Notes: generated by a model from the sequence alone, not told the origin. DNA of 64,000 nt from Pseudomonas sp. URIL14HWK12:I12 (GCF_003097135.1 NZ_QEQL01000003.1:186001-250000); one strand, 5' to 3'; counted from the first letter of the stretch, positions 9,668 through 20,785 are shown. Translations and numbers: made by a program.

Positions 9668-10470
9668 CCGCTTTCAACCAATCCCGGCCCGTGCGCGGGG
9701 CCGACCTGCGCATCGAGCAGGTGAGCAAGGCGTTCGGTGCGCGGCAGGTATTGCACGGCATCGACCTGAACATCCCGGCGGGCCAGTTCGTGGCGGTGGT
9801 GGGGCGCAGTGGCTGCGGCAAGAGCACCCTGCTGCGCCTGCTGGCGGGCCTCGACAAACCTAGCGGCGGGCGCCTGCTGGCAGGCGAGCAGAACCTCGAG
9901 GCGGCCCGTGAAGACACCCGGCTGATGTTCCAGGACTCGCGCCTGCTGCCCTGGAAACGGGTGATCGACAACGTCGGCCTGGGCCTGAAGGGCGACTGGC
10001 GACCCAAGGCGCTGCAAGCCCTGGAAGCCGTCGGCCTGGGCGAGCGCGCCCATGAGTGGCCAGCGGCGCTCTCGGGCGGGCAGAAGCAGCGGGTGGCGCT
10101 GGCCCGGGCGCTGATCCACCAGCCGCGCCTGCTGCTGCTCGATGAGCCACTCGGTGCGCTGGACGCCCTGACCCGTATCGACATGCAGCAACTGATCGAG
10201 CGGCTATGGCAGCAACACGGCTTCACGGTGCTGCTGGTGACCCACGATGTGGCCGAGGCAGTGGCCGTGGCTGATCGGGTGATCCTCATCGAAGACGGCC
10301 ACGTGGGCCTGGACCTGGCGGTCGACCTGCCGCGCCCTCGCCCTCGCGGCTCCGCTGCCCTGGCGGCCCTGGAGGCCGAAGTGCTGGCCCGTGTACTGCA
10401 ACTGCCCGGCGAAGAGCCTGTGGCCGAACCCGCAACCCCCTTGCCCACGCAACTACGCTGGGCCTATTGA
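9664..10470 (+). CDS. ssuB: Sulfonate ABC transporter ATPase SsuB
   Basis: The 268-residue cytoplasmic ATPase carries Walker [10 protein letters not shown], signature LSGGQKQR, Walker B LLLLDEP and the D-loop GALD followed by the switch histidine in LLVTHDV. It powers uptake through SsuC. It begins within the ssuC stop codon and is followed 27 bp later by ssuF. The C-terminal 40 residues are Pro/Ala-rich and hydrophilic. Confidence 0.96.
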   Translation: MTAFNQSRPVRGADLRIEQVSKAFGARQVLHGIDLNIPAGQFVAVVGRSGCGKSTLLRLLAGLDKPSGGRLLAGEQNLEAAREDTRLMFQDSRLLPWKRVIDNVGLGLKGDWRPKALQALEAVGLGERAHEWPAALSGGQKQRVALARALIHQPRLLLLDEPLGALDALTRIDMQQLIERLWQQHGFTVLLVTHDVAEAVAVADRVILIEDGHVGLDLAVDLPRPRPRGSAALAALEAEVLARVLQLPGEEPVAEPATPLPTQLRWAY

Positions 10471-10497
10471 ACCTTCGTTCCTATCAGGAGTTTTGCC

Positions 10498-10713
10498 ATG
10501 ACCATCAAGGCCATCAACGTTCGCAACCAGTTCAAGGGCACCGTGAAGGAAATCATCGAAGGGCCGGTGCTGTCGGAAATCGACGTGCAAACCGCTTCGG
10601 GCATCGTCACTTCGGTGATCACCACGCGCTCTGTGCGTGAGCTGGAGCTGGGGGTGGGCAGCGAGGTGATCGCGTTCGTCAAATCCACCGAGGTGTCGAT
10701 CGCCAAGTTGTGA
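10498..10713 (+). CDS. ssuF: Molbindin-like protein SsuF (TOBE domain)
   Basis: This 71-residue protein is a single TOBE/molbindin domain (AINVRNQFKGTVKEI... GSEVIAFVKSTEVSIAKL). It is the last gene of ssuEADCBF, as in other Pseudomonas, where it has been linked to growth on sulfonates and sulfate esters. Small molbindins bind oxyanions such as molybdate; its direct role is not settled. RBS AGGAG lies 8 bp before the ATG. The convergent tetR-type gene ends 3 bp downstream. Confidence 0.93.
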   Translation: MTIKAINVRNQFKGTVKEIIEGPVLSEIDVQTASGIVTSVITTRSVRELELGVGSEVIAFVKSTEVSIAKL

Positions 10714-10716
10714 AGC

Positions 10717-11346
10717 TCACAGCCCCTGGGGCTGCCTGGCCAGGTACGGCGGCAGGTAAAGCCCCAGGTAGGCGTCGAACACCCGCAGCCCTTCCTCAGC
10801 CAACCTCGGCGTGATCGCGCCGTGCAGCTGCATTGACCGGGCATAGACCCGGTCGCCCAATTCCATCGCCAGGGCAAATACGTCCACGTCTTCCGGCAGC
10901 GCCGGCAGCACGAAATACCGCCCGAACACCTGGCGTACCAGTTGCCCCAGCTCGGTGTCGTGTTGGCGATCGGCCTGCGTCACCTCACTGAGCCCATGCT
11001 GCGCCAGAATCAGTTGCCGCGCCGCAGGGTCAGCCTGGTAAACCGCCAGCATCCGCTGCTCCAGCGTTTTGGAAAGGTCACGCCAGGTGCTGGCCTCGGC
11101 CAGCTCCACGGGCGCCTGCAAACTTGCCCGAAAGGCAGCATGCACGTCCTGGGTGAGCGCGTGCAGCAGTGCCGGGACGCCGGCGAAGAAGTGATACACC
11201 GATGAGGGCGGGATGCCTGCGTGCTCAGCCACGCCATGAATGGAGAGGTTGGCCGCACCGTCGCTCGCCAGCAATTGGCGGGCTGCGTCGAGGATGGCGC
11301 CAATGCGCGCCTGGCTGGTCGCGCGAGGTTTGCGGGGGGAGGGCAT
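10717..11346 (-). CDS. TetR/AcrR-family transcriptional regulator
   Basis: The 209-residue protein has an N-terminal TetR HTH (about residues 12-60: ILDAARQLLASDG, then HGVAEHAGIPPSSVYHFF) and a divergent helical ligand-binding domain. The ligand and target are unknown. It lies downstream of spuI on the same strand, separated from it by a REP-like hairpin at 11365-11428, and converges with ssuF. The pairing with the ssu or spu locus may be chance. Confidence 0.9.
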   Translation of the reverse strand: MPSPRKPRATSQARIGAILDAARQLLASDGAANLSIHGVAEHAGIPPSSVYHFFAGVPALLHALTQDVHAAFRASLQAPVELAEASTWRDLSKTLEQRMLAVYQADPAARQLILAQHGLSEVTQADRQHDTELGQLVRQVFGRYFVLPALPEDVDVFALAMELGDRVYARSMQLHGAITPRLAEEGLRVFDAYLGLYLPPYLARQPQGL

Positions 11347-11364
11347 GTGGGCGTCCGGTGCGTC

Positions 11365-11428
11365 CGTCGCCCGGCGAGCCGGCCGCCCACATGGGCAAAA
11401 TCGTGGGAGGCCGGTTCACCGGGCGACG
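11365..11428. repeat. REP-like imperfect palindrome between tetR-type gene and spuI
   Basis: CGTCGCCCGG (11365-11374) pairs with CCGGGCGACG (11419-11428), and CCCAC (11386-11390) with GTGGG (11403-11407). Between them GAGCCGGCC faces GGCCGGTT, so most of the 64 bp folds into one hairpin. The GTGGGAG...GGTTCACCGGGCGA pattern resembles the dispersed intergenic REP elements of P. putida-group genomes. It lies just after the spuI stop, where it may also stabilise or end that transcript. Confidence 0.6.
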
Positions 11429-11451
11429 GGGGAATTGCAGTTGCGCGCAGC

Positions 11452-12828
11452 TTACACCGTATGCAGATACCAGTTGTACTCAAGGTCCGAAATCGAGTGC
11501 TCGAACTCTTCCAGCTCGCTTTCCTTGCAGGCCACGAAGATGTCGATGTATTTCGGGTCGATGTAGCGGGCCATGATCTCGCTGTCGTCCAGCGCGCGCA
11601 GGGCGTCTCGCAGGTTGTTCGGCAGGCTCGGCTCGGTCTGCTCGTAGGCATTGCCTTCCAGCGGCTCACCAGGCTCGCACTGGTTGGTCAGGCCGTGGTG
11701 GATGCCCGCCAGCACCGAGGCCATCACCAGGTACGGGTTGGCGTCGGCCCCGGCCACGCGATGCTCCAGGCGCACGGCATCGGCAGAGCCGGTCGGCACC
11801 CGCAGCGCCACGGTGCGGTTGTCCAGGCCCCAGGTGGGGGAGTTGGGCACGTAGAACTGCGCGCCGAAGCGGCGATAGGAGTTCACGTTGGGGCAAAGAA
11901 ACGCCATCGAGGCGGGCAGGGTCTCGAGCACACCGCCCACTGCATGGCGCAATGCGGCGTTCTGCTCGGGATCCTCACTGGTGAAGATGTTTTTGCCGGC
12001 CTTGTCCAGGATCGAGATGTGCACGTGCAGGCCATTACCTGCCTGGCCCGGGTAGGGCTTGGCCATGAAGGTGGTGTCCATTTCATGGTCATAGGCGATG
12101 TTCTTGATCAGCCGCTTGAGCAACACCGCGTAGTCGCACGCCTTGAGCGCGTCTGCCACGTGGTGCAGGTTGACCTCGAACTGCGCCGGGGCGCTCTCCT
12201 TGACGATGGCGTCGGCCGGGATGCGCTGCTCCTTGGCGCCTTCGAGAATGTCCTGGAGGCAATCGACGTATTCATCGAGGTCGTCGATCAGGTACACCTG
12301 GGTCGATTGCGGGCGCTTGCCGGAAATGGGCGAGCGCGGCGGTTGCGGCCGGCCGTTCACGTTCTCCTGGTCGATCAGGTAGAACTCAAGCTCGAACGCA
12401 GCGCAGATGGTCAGCCCCATGTCGTCGAACTTCTTCACCACCTGGCGCAGCACTTCGCGCGGGTCGGCGAAAAACGGCTCGCCCTCCAGCTCGTGCATCG
12501 TCATCAGCAGCTGCGCGGTAGGGCGCTTCTGCCAGGGCTCGTTGCTCAGGGTATTGGGGATGGGGTAGCAGATGCGATCGGCGTCGCCGATGTCCAGGCC
12601 AAGGCCGGTGCTTTCGACGGTGGAGCCGTTGATGTCGAGAGCAAAGAGGGAGGCGGGCAGGTTGATGCCCTTTTCGTACACCTTATGAAGGCTGGTGCGT
12701 TCTATGCGCTTGCCGCGCACTACACCATTCATATCCGCTATCAGAAGGTCGACGTATAGAACCTCAGGGTGTTCCTTGAGGAACGCGTTCGCTTCATTGA
12801 GCTGAACGGCACGCGGGGGTACCGACAT
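11452..12828 (-). CDS. spuI: Gamma-glutamylpolyamine synthetase SpuI (glutamine synthetase family)
   Basis: The 458-residue protein belongs to the glutamine-synthetase-like ligases that join glutamate to a polyamine such as putrescine with ATP (PuuA/SpuI/PauA type), the first step of gamma-glutamylated polyamine breakdown. Class signatures are visible: the N-terminal beta-grasp with DMNGVVRGKRI, the catalytic segment FMAKPYPGQAGNGLHVHIS, and [26 protein letters not shown] used ATG 12828, which follows AAAGGTG; an upstream ATG at 12861 has no clear ribosome site. It is divergent from spuB across 605 bp and its best-matching role is in the same pathway. Confidence 0.9.
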   Translation of the reverse strand: MSVPPRAVQLNEANAFLKEHPEVLYVDLLIADMNGVVRGKRIERTSLHKVYEKGINLPASLFALDINGSTVESTGLGLDIGDADRICYPIPNTLSNEPWQKRPTAQLLMTMHELEGEPFFADPREVLRQVVKKFDDMGLTICAAFELEFYLIDQENVNGRPQPPRSPISGKRPQSTQVYLIDDLDEYVDCLQDILEGAKEQRIPADAIVKESAPAQFEVNLHHVADALKACDYAVLLKRLIKNIAYDHEMDTTFMAKPYPGQAGNGLHVHISILDKAGKNIFTSEDPEQNAALRHAVGGVLETLPASMAFLCPNVNSYRRFGAQFYVPNSPTWGLDNRTVALRVPTGSADAVRLEHRVAGADANPYLVMASVLAGIHHGLTNQCEPGEPLEGNAYEQTEPSLPNNLRDALRALDDSEIMARYIDPKYIDIFVACKESELEEFEHSISDLEYNWYLHTV

Positions 12829-13433
12829 GATGCAACACCTTTTGTTAAAAATCTCAATCAATGACTGACAGCCAACTCAGTCAATCCGAAACCCGCGTGC
12901 AAGTCAAGGCGGGCAGTTCGTGCTTCCATTCATGGCAAAAAGGCGTCTTGCGGGCCAAAATGGAGCATTTTCGCGCTAAATAATAATTCAGCTTTTACAA
13001 CCAAAACGTGGGCGTAGAAAATTATTTACGGCCAGTTGTGTAATAAATTGAACAGCGCTAAGCTCGATGCATCCCACAACAGCAAAAACAACGGGGACTT
13101 TCATGGCACGCCGGCACCTTGGTGGCTCTAGCACCGCGCCTGCAACGCGCCCGGCAGTGGCTCGAAGCCCACTGGCCCGGCTGGCAGATATTCTTGACGC
13201 CACCGGCGCCTACCTGAAGCGTGCCACAGTCTTGGCTGTTCATCAAAGTTACCAGCAGCCCTGGGGCGATCTTTCACTGCGTCGCAATTATCCTCTGCCC
13301 AAACCTGCCCGCTTACGGTTCAATGCATTCGTTGTGCCGGTGCAGCCTTGCCATGCCACAACTTTAGCGCCTGTTCTGCAGGCTCGCCCCGCTGCTGGGG
13401 CAACCCCTTGCCACATAGCCTTCTGAGGTCTTT
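12829..13433. other. 605-bp spuI-spuB divergent intergenic region
   Basis: The middle part (about 12960-13050) is unusually AT-rich for this genome and contains runs such as TAATAATTCAGC and GTGTAATAAATTG, so the divergent promoters probably lie here. No consensus -35/-10 pair or clear operator could be fixed by eye. The right part (13067-13426) contains a doubtful 119-codon frame, listed separately. In P. aeruginosa spuA, a gamma-glutamyl amidohydrolase gene, lies between spuI and spuB; no trace of it is recognisable here. Confidence 0.6.
13067..13426 (+). CDS. Doubtful 119-codon leader ORF upstream of spuB
   Basis: An open frame from ATG 13067 (or an internal ATG at 13103 preceded by GGGGACTTTC) ends with TGA 8 bp before the spuB start. 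The product is basic and Pro/Ala-rich with no domain I recognise. Third codon positions are much less G/C-biased than in neighbouring genes, which argues against a conserved protein. It could be a non-coding leader, a regulatory upstream ORF or a degenerate gene. It is listed because it fills most of the only long gap in the window. Confidence 0.2.
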   Translation: MHPTTAKTTGTFMARRHLGGSSTAPATRPAVARSPLARLADILDATGAYLKRATVLAVHQSYQQPWGDLSLRRNYPLPKPARLRFNAFVVPVQPCHATTLAPVLQARPAAGATPCHIAF

Positions 13434-14792
13434 ATGAGCAGCAACCTCGACCAGCTCACCGATTGGTTGAAAAAACACAAGATCACCGAAGTGGAGTGCC
13501 TGATCAGCGACCTGACCGGCATTACCCGCGGCAAGATCTCGCCCACCAACAAGTTCATCGCCGAAAAAGGCATGCGCCTGCCCGAGAGCGTGCTGCTGCA
13601 AACGGTGACCGGCGATTATGTGGAAGACGAGATCTACTACGAGCTGCTCGACCCGGCCGACATCGACATGTTCTGCCGCCCTGACGAGAATGCGGTGTTC
13701 TCGGTGCCTTGGGCCATCGAGCCGACCGCCCAGGTGATCCACGACACCTACGACAAACAGGGCAACCCCATCGAGCTGTCGCCGCGCAACGTCCTCAAGC
13801 GTGTGCTCAAGCTTTATACCGACCGCGGCTGGCAGCCGATCGTGGCGCCGGAGATGGAGTTCTACCTCACCAAGCGCAGCGACGACCCCGACTACCCGCT
13901 GCAGCCCCCGATCGGCCGCTCCGGGCGCCCAGAGACCGGCCGCCAGTCGTTCTCGATCGAGGCCGCCAACGAATTCGACCCGCTGTTCGAGGATGTGTAC
14001 GACTGGTGCGAGGCGCAGAACCTCGACCTCGACACGCTGATCCACGAAGACGGCACCGCGCAGATGGAGATCAACTTCCGCCACGGCGATGCCCTGCACC
14101 TGGCCGACCAGATCCTGGTGTTCAAGCGCACCATGCGCGAGGCGGCGCTCAAGCACAATGTGGCCGCCACCTTCATGGCCAAGCCCATGACCGGTGAGCC
14201 GGGCAGCGCCATGCACCTGCACCAGAGCATCGTCGACATCCAGACCGGCAAGAACATCTTCTCCAACGAAGACGGCACCATGAGCCAGCTGTTTCTGAAC
14301 CACGTGGGCGGCCTGCAGAAATTCATCCCCGAGGCGCTGCCGCTGTTCGCACCGAACGTGAACTCCTTCCGCCGCTTCCTGCCCGACACTTCGGCGCCGG
14401 TGAACGTGGAGTGGGGCGTGGAGAACCGCACCGTGGGCCTGCGGGTGCCGGATGCGACGCCGCAGAACCGCCGTGTGGAAAACCGCCTGCCCGGTGCCGA
14501 CGCCAACCCCTACCTGGCGATCGCCGCCAGCCTGCTGTGCGGCTTCATCGGCATGGTCGAAGGCATCAACCCCAGCGCGCCGGTACACGGGCGTGGCTAT
14601 GAGCGCCGCAACCTGCGCCTGCCGCTAACCATCGAGGATGCGCTGGAGCGCATGGAAAACTGCCGCACCCTGGAGAAGTACCTAGGCAAGAAATTCATCG
14701 TCGGCTTCGTGGCGGTGAAACGTGCAGAGAACGAAAACTTCAAACGAGTGATCAGTTCCTGGGAACGGGAGTTCCTGCTGTTCGCGGTCTGA
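13434..14792 (+). CDS. spuB: Gamma-glutamylpolyamine synthetase SpuB (glutamine synthetase family)
   Basis: At 452 residues this is the second glutamine-synthetase-like ligase of the locus. It shares with the spuI product the core [28 protein letters not shown] and [25 protein letters not shown], but the two have diverged widely, so they probably differ in polyamine preference or inducer. It adds glutamate to a polyamine amine using ATP. GAGGT lies 7 bp before the ATG. It heads the operon spuBC(DEFGH), with spuC 40 bp downstream. Confidence 0.92.
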   Translation: MSSNLDQLTDWLKKHKITEVECLISDLTGITRGKISPTNKFIAEKGMRLPESVLLQTVTGDYVEDEIYYELLDPADIDMFCRPDENAVFSVPWAIEPTAQVIHDTYDKQGNPIELSPRNVLKRVLKLYTDRGWQPIVAPEMEFYLTKRSDDPDYPLQPPIGRSGRPETGRQSFSIEAANEFDPLFEDVYDWCEAQNLDLDTLIHEDGTAQMEINFRHGDALHLADQILVFKRTMREAALKHNVAATFMAKPMTGEPGSAMHLHQSIVDIQTGKNIFSNEDGTMSQLFLNHVGGLQKFIPEALPLFAPNVNSFRRFLPDTSAPVNVEWGVENRTVGLRVPDATPQNRRVENRLPGADANPYLAIAASLLCGFIGMVEGINPSAPVHGRGYERRNLRLPLTIEDALERMENCRTLEKYLGKKFIVGFVAVKRAENENFKRVISSWEREFLLFAV

Positions 14793-14832
14793 TCGAGCCC
14801 GGCGCGCAGGCGCTGGGGAACAGGAGAGAGCA

Positions 14833-16197
14833 ATGAGCGACAACGCAGCGCAAACCCAAGCCTGGCAAGCCCTGAGCGGTGAGCACCACCTGGCGCCCTT
14901 CAGCGACTACCAGCAGCTCAAGCAGAAGGGCCCGCGCATCATCACCAAGGCCCAGGGCGTGCACCTGTGGGACAGCGAAGGCCGGCAGATCCTCGACGGC
15001 ATGGCGGGCCTGTGGTGCGTGGCGGTCGGTTATGGCCGAGAGGAACTGGTGCAGGCCGCTGCCCGGCAGATGCGCGAGTTGCCCTATTACAACCTGTTCT
15101 TCCAGACCGCCCACCCGCCGGCGCTGGAGCTGGCCAAGGCGATTACCGACGTTGCCCCGGCGGGGATGAGCCACGTGTTCTTCACCGGCTCCGGCTCCGA
15201 AGGCAACGACACGGTGCTGCGCCTGGTTCGCCACTACTGGGCGCTCAAGGGCAAGCCGAGCAAGAAAACCCTGATCAGCCGCGTCAACGGCTATCACGGC
15301 TCCACCGTTGCAGGTGCCAGCCTGGGTGGCATGACTTACATGCATGAACAGGGCGACCTGCCGATCCCGGGCATTGCGCACATCCCCCAGCCGTACTGGT
15401 TTGGCGAAGGCGGCCACATGAGCCCGGACGCGTTCGGCGTATGGGCCGCCGAGCAGTTGGAAAAGAAAATTCTGGAGCTTGGCGAAGAGAACGTCGCAGC
15501 GTTCATCGCCGAGCCGATCCAGGGCGCCGGGGGCGTGATCATCCCGCCGGACAGCTACTGGCCGAAGATCAAGGAAGTGCTCGCCCGCTACGAGATTCTG
15601 TTCGTGGCCGACGAAGTGATCTGCGGTTTTGGCCGCACCGGCGAGTGGTTCGGCAGCGACTACTACGGCCTCAAGCCTGACCTGATGACCATCGCCAAGG
15701 GCCTGACCTCAGGCTACGTGCCGATGGGCGGGGTCATCGTGCGAGATGAAGTGGTGAAGGTGATCGAGCAGGGCGGCGACTTCAACCACGGCTTCACCTA
15801 CTCCGGGCACCCGGTTGCGGCGGCGGTGGGGCTGGAAAACCTGCGCATCCTTCGTGAAGAAAGCATCATCGAACGGGTGCGAAGCGAAACGGCACCGTAT
15901 TTGCAAAGCCGCTTGCGCGAACTTCAGAGCCACCCGTTGGTGGGTGAGGTTCGTGGCCTGGGCATGCTTGGCGCAATCGAGCTGGTACGCGACAAGTCGT
16001 CTCGCGCCCGCTATGAAGGGCGCGGTGCGGGCATGCTGTGCCGGCAGTTCTGTTTCGACAACGGCCTGATCATGCGGGCGGTGGGCGACACCATGATCAT
16101 CGCCCCGCCGTTGGTGATCAGCCGCGCCGAAATCGATGAGCTGGTGAGCAAGGCGCACAAATGTCTGGACCTGACTCTTAATGCGTTGCAGGGCTAG
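14833..16197 (+). CDS. spuC: Polyamine (putrescine):pyruvate aminotransferase SpuC
   Basis: The 454-residue class III aminotransferase carries the PLP lysine Lys289 in [15 protein letters not shown], the preceding [13 protein letters not shown] (PLP-contacting Asp) and the [13 protein letters not shown] phosphate-binding turn. SpuC enzymes move the amino group of putrescine or related polyamines to pyruvate. ACAGGAGAGAGCA is a strong ribosome site. A hairpin lies between it and spuD, so the transporter genes may also be read from their own promoter. Confidence 0.95.
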   Translation: MSDNAAQTQAWQALSGEHHLAPFSDYQQLKQKGPRIITKAQGVHLWDSEGRQILDGMAGLWCVAVGYGREELVQAAARQMRELPYYNLFFQTAHPPALELAKAITDVAPAGMSHVFFTGSGSEGNDTVLRLVRHYWALKGKPSKKTLISRVNGYHGSTVAGASLGGMTYMHEQGDLPIPGIAHIPQPYWFGEGGHMSPDAFGVWAAEQLEKKILELGEENVAAFIAEPIQGAGGVIIPPDSYWPKIKEVLARYEILFVADEVICGFGRTGEWFGSDYYGLKPDLMTIAKGLTSGYVPMGGVIVRDEVVKVIEQGGDFNHGFTYSGHPVAAAVGLENLRILREESIIERVRSETAPYLQSRLRELQSHPLVGEVRGLGMLGAIELVRDKSSRARYEGRGAGMLCRQFCFDNGLIMRAVGDTMIIAPPLVISRAEIDELVSKAHKCLDLTLNALQG

Positions 16198-16214
16198 ATG
16201 CTAGGCTGTGCGGC

Positions 16215-16238
16215 GGCGCGGGGGCAGTGCCTCGCGCC
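16215..16238 (+). promoter_or_regulatory. Intercistronic hairpin between spuC and spuD
   Basis: GGCGCG (16215-16220) pairs with CGCGCC (16233-16238), with inner GGC/GCC pairs and a 3-nt loop. No T-run follows, so it is not a standard terminator. It may protect or process the polycistronic RNA between enzyme and transporter genes. Confidence 0.45.
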
Positions 16239-16311
16239 CCTACAGCACGCCCGTTGGCAGGGCCGCGCACCGAAGGATGAATTGGCTTAAACACTATTTG
16301 GAGCATCAAGC

Positions 16312-17412
16312 ATGAAGAAGCTGGGCAAATCGCTGCTGGCCATGGCGCTGATGGGAGCGATGGCGGGTGCCGCGCACGCTGACGACAAGGTTCTGCACGT
16401 TTATAACTGGTCTGATTACATCGCCCCGGACACCGTCAAGAAGTTCGAAGAGGCCAACCCCGGCGTCAAGGTCGTCTACGACGTCTATGACAGCAACGAG
16501 ACCCTCGAAGCCAAGATGCTCGCTGGCCACTCCGGCTATGACATCGTGGTGCCGTCGAACAACTTCCTGGCCAAGCAGATCAAGGCCGGCGTGTACGAGA
16601 CCCTCGACAAGTCCAAGCTGCCCAACTGGAAAAACCTCAACGCCGGGCAACTCAAGGCCGTAGGTGACGCCAGCGACAAAGACAACGCCCACGCCTTCCC
16701 CTACATGTGGGGCTCGATCGGCATCGGCTACAACCCCGAGAAGGTCAAGGCGGCACTGGGCGTCGACAAGATCGACTCCTGGGACGTGCTGTTCAAGCCC
16801 GAGAACATCGCCAAGCTCAAGAGCTGCGGCGTAAGCTTCCTCGATTCGCCGACCGAGATGATGCCGGTGGCGCTGCATTACCTGGGCCTGAAGACCGACA
16901 CCCAGAGCAAGGACGATATCAAGAAAGCTGAAGATCTCTACCTCAAGATCCGCCCGAGCATCGCCTACTTCCACTCCTCCAAGTACATCTCTGACCTGGC
17001 CAACGGCAACATCTGCGTAGCGGTCGGCTACTCGGGCGACGTCTACCAGGCCAAGTCCCGTGCCGAAGAGGCCGGTGGCAAGGTCAAGGTCGCGTATACC
17101 ATTCCGAAAGAAGGCGCTGGCAGTTTCTACGACATGCTGGCCATTCCCAAGGACGCCGAGAACAAAGAGCTGGCCTACAAATGGATGAACTTCATCCTCC
17201 AGCCTGAAGTGATGGCCGAGATCACCAACGCCGTGCGCTTCCCCAACATCAACGACGCCGCAACGCCCCTGGTCGACAAGGACATCACCTCCGACCCAGG
17301 CGTTTACCCGCCTGCCGATGTGAAGGCCAAGCTGTATGCGATCGCCGACCTGCCACAGCCGACGCTGCGCGAATTGACCCGCAGCTGGACCAAGATCAAA
17401 TCGGGCAAATAA
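16312..17412 (+). CDS. spuD: Polyamine-binding periplasmic protein SpuD (PotF family)
   Basis: The 366-residue exported protein has a signal peptide ([22 protein letters not shown]) and the PotF/PotD fold. The mature start [18 protein letters not shown] is typical, as are [12 protein letters not shown] and [19 protein letters not shown]. In P. aeruginosa SpuD prefers putrescine and SpuE spermidine; the order here suggests the same split but I cannot prove it. It shares about half its residues with the following spuE product, so the pair arose by duplication. A strong hairpin and T-run follow the stop. Confidence 0.94.
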   Translation: MKKLGKSLLAMALMGAMAGAAHADDKVLHVYNWSDYIAPDTVKKFEEANPGVKVVYDVYDSNETLEAKMLAGHSGYDIVVPSNNFLAKQIKAGVYETLDKSKLPNWKNLNAGQLKAVGDASDKDNAHAFPYMWGSIGIGYNPEKVKAALGVDKIDSWDVLFKPENIAKLKSCGVSFLDSPTEMMPVALHYLGLKTDTQSKDDIKKAEDLYLKIRPSIAYFHSSKYISDLANGNICVAVGYSGDVYQAKSRAEEAGGKVKVAYTIPKEGAGSFYDMLAIPKDAENKELAYKWMNFILQPEVMAEITNAVRFPNINDAATPLVDKDITSDPGVYPPADVKAKLYAIADLPQPTLRELTRSWTKIKSGK

Positions 17413-17425
17413 GCCCGTGCCGAGC

Positions 17426-18669
<1,244 letters not shown>

Positions 18670-18674
18670 AACCA

Positions 18675-18699
18675 GTGGCCCGCCTGTGCAGCGGGCCAC
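18675..18699 (+). promoter_or_regulatory. Perfect 9-bp hairpin between spuE and spuF
   Basis: GTGGCCCGC (18675-18683) and GCGGGCCAC (18691-18699) enclose a 7-nt loop, directly after the spuE stop. No T-run follows. Hairpins after binding-protein genes commonly protect the upstream RNA end and help keep the binding protein in excess over the ATPase and permeases. Confidence 0.5.
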
Positions 18700-18725
18700 C
18701 TGAACCATTGATGGGAGTGTCGTTA

Positions 18726-19868
18726 ATGGCCGTTGCCTCCAGCGCCTACAAAAAAGCCCTCGAAGGCAGCCAGCAGCCCAAGCAGGTGCTGGTGAAAATC
18801 GATCGGGTCACGAAGAAATTCGACGAGACGGTCGCCGTGGACGATGTGTCCCTGGAAATCAACAAGGGCGAGATTTTCGCGTTGCTGGGCGGCTCCGGCT
18901 CCGGCAAATCGACCTTGCTGCGCATGCTCGCCGGCTTCGAGCGGCCCACCGAGGGCCGTATCTTTCTCGATGGCCAGGACATCACCGACCTGCCGCCCTA
19001 CGAGCGGCCGATCAACATGATGTTCCAGTCCTATGCCTTGTTCCCGCACATGACCGTGGCGCAGAACATTGCCTTCGGCCTGAAGCAGGACAAGATGCCC
19101 GCCGCTGAGATCGATGCCCGCGTGGCCGAGATGCTCAAGCTCGTGCACATGAGCCAGTACGCCAAGCGCAAGCCCCACCAGCTCTCCGGTGGCCAGCGCC
19201 AGCGGGTTGCACTGGCCCGCTCCCTGGCCAAGCGCCCCAAATTGCTGCTGCTCGACGAGCCAATGGGCGCGCTCGACAAGAAGCTGCGCTCGCAGATGCA
19301 GCTGGAGCTGGTGGAGATCATCGAGCGTGTGGGCGTGACGTGCGTGATGGTGACCCACGATCAGGAAGAGGCCATGACCATGGCCCAGCGCATTGCGATC
19401 ATGCACCTGGGCTGGATCGCCCAGATCGGCAGCCCCGTGGACATCTACGAAACCCCCACCAGCCGGCTGGTGTGCGAGTTCATCGGCAACGTCAACCTGT
19501 TCGACGGCGACGTGGTCGAGGACATGGAAGGCTACGCGCTGATTTCCACCCCTGAGCTGGAGCGGCCAATCTACGTAGGCCACGGCGTGAGCACCGCCGC
19601 CGAGGACAAGCGCGTGACCTACGCCCTGCGCCCGGAAAAACTGCTGGTGACCACCGAGCAGCCCCAGACCGAGTACAACTGGGCACGGGGCAAGGTCCAT
19701 GACATCGCCTACCTGGGCGGCCACTCGGTGTTCCATGTCGAGCTTGCCAGCGGCAAGATCGTGCAGAGCTTCGTGGCCAATGCCGAGCGCCGCGGCGCGC
19801 GGCCGACCTGGGACGACGAAGTGTTCGTGTGGTGGGAAGACGACAGCGGGGTGGTGCTGCGGTCATGA
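18726..19868 (+). CDS. spuF: Polyamine ABC transporter ATPase SpuF (PotG)
   Basis: The 380-residue protein has Walker A GGSGSGKST, signature LSGGQRQR, Walker B LLLLDEP with MGALD, and the switch histidine in MVTHDQEE, then a C-terminal TOBE domain (from about residue 280). It drives polyamine import through SpuG/SpuH. I start at ATG 18726, preceded by ATGGGAGTGTCGTTA; the frame extends 17 codons further with no support. The stop overlaps the spuG start (ATGA). Confidence 0.95.
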   Translation: MAVASSAYKKALEGSQQPKQVLVKIDRVTKKFDETVAVDDVSLEINKGEIFALLGGSGSGKSTLLRMLAGFERPTEGRIFLDGQDITDLPPYERPINMMFQSYALFPHMTVAQNIAFGLKQDKMPAAEIDARVAEMLKLVHMSQYAKRKPHQLSGGQRQRVALARSLAKRPKLLLLDEPMGALDKKLRSQMQLELVEIIERVGVTCVMVTHDQEEAMTMAQRIAIMHLGWIAQIGSPVDIYETPTSRLVCEFIGNVNLFDGDVVEDMEGYALISTPELERPIYVGHGVSTAAEDKRVTYALRPEKLLVTTEQPQTEYNWARGKVHDIAYLGGHSVFHVELASGKIVQSFVANAERRGARPTWDDEVFVWWEDDSGVVLRS

Positions 19869-20785
19869 AAGCGCGAAAAGTGAAGCGGTTCCTCAATCGT
19901 TGGGTGCCCGGCGGCCGCCAGGTCGTGATCGGCATCCCCTTCATCTGGCTGTTCCTGTTCTTCATGCTGCCGTTCTTCATCGTGTTGAAGATCAGCTTCG
20001 CCGAAGCGGACGTGGCCATCCCCCCCTATACCTCGCTGGTAGAGTTCGCCGAAGAGAAGATCAACATCGCGCTGAACCTGGCCAACTACCTGCTGTTGGG
20101 CGATGACGACCTGTACTTCGCCGCTTACTTCGGCTCGCTGAAGATGGCGTTTTTCAGCACCTTGATGTGCCTGCTCATCGGTTACCCGATGGCCTATGCC
20201 ATCTCGGTCGCCAAGAAAGAGAGCCAGACCGTGTTGTTGCTGCTGATCATGATGCCGACCTGGACGGCGATCCTGATCCGCGTGTATGCCTGGATGGGCA
20301 TCCTTAGCAACAACGGCTTGCTCAATGGCTTCTTGCAGTACATGGGCCTGATCGACCAGCCGCTGCAGATCCTCAACAGCAATACGGCGGTGTACATCGG
20401 CCTGGTGTATTCGTATCTGCCGTTCATGATCCTGCCGCTGTTCGCCAACCTGGTCAAACACGACCAAACCCTGCTCGAGGCCGCATCCGACCTGGGCTCG
20501 AGCCGGTTCAACAGCTTCTGGAAAATCACCGTGCCGCTGTCGAAGAACGGCATCATCGCCGGCTGCATGCTGGTGTTCATCCCGGTGGTGGGCGAGTTCG
20601 TCATCCCGGAACTGCTCGGGGGGCCTGAGACGCTGATGATCGGCAAAGTGCTTTGGCAAGAGTTCTTCAACAACCGCGACTGGCCGGTTGCCTCGGCGCT
20701 GGCGGTGGTGATGCTGGGGATCCTGATCATCCCGATCGTGCTGTTCAACCGCAGCCAGGCACGTGAGATGGAGGGCCGGGCATGA
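19865..20785 (+). CDS. spuG: Polyamine ABC transporter permease SpuG (PotH)
   Basis: The 306-residue inner-membrane permease has about six helices and the permease EAA loop (EAASDLGSSRFNSFWKITVPLSKNGI). It corresponds to PotH, one of the two membrane subunits of the putrescine/spermidine importer. ATG 19865 overlaps the spuF stop by 4 bp; an upstream ATG inside spuF is less likely. Its stop overlaps the spuH start in the same way, indicating coupled translation of the two subunits. Confidence 0.95.
   Translation: MKARKVKRFLNRWVPGGRQVVIGIPFIWLFLFFMLPFFIVLKISFAEADVAIPPYTSLVEFAEEKINIALNLANYLLLGDDDLYFAAYFGSLKMAFFSTLMCLLIGYPMAYAISVAKKESQTVLLLLIMMPTWTAILIRVYAWMGILSNNGLLNGFLQYMGLIDQPLQILNSNTAVYIGLVYSYLPFMILPLFANLVKHDQTLLEAASDLGSSRFNSFWKITVPLSKNGIIAGCMLVFIPVVGEFVIPELLGGPETLMIGKVLWQEFFNNRDWPVASALAVVMLGILIIPIVLFNRSQAREMEGRA

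Noticed and set aside
10717..10750. GC-rich palindrome near ssuF/tetR ends as a terminator
   Set aside because: AGCCCC/GGGGCT lies inside the tetR-type coding end and has a 1-nt loop and no T-run.
11221..12759. Open frame of 512 codons opposite spuI
   Set aside because: Antisense to the glutamine-synthetase-family gene, which has clear motifs throughout.
13095..13125. TGGCAC...TTGG in the spuI-spuB gap as a sigma-54 promoter
   Set aside because: Spacing between the GG and GC elements does not fit the -24/-12 consensus.
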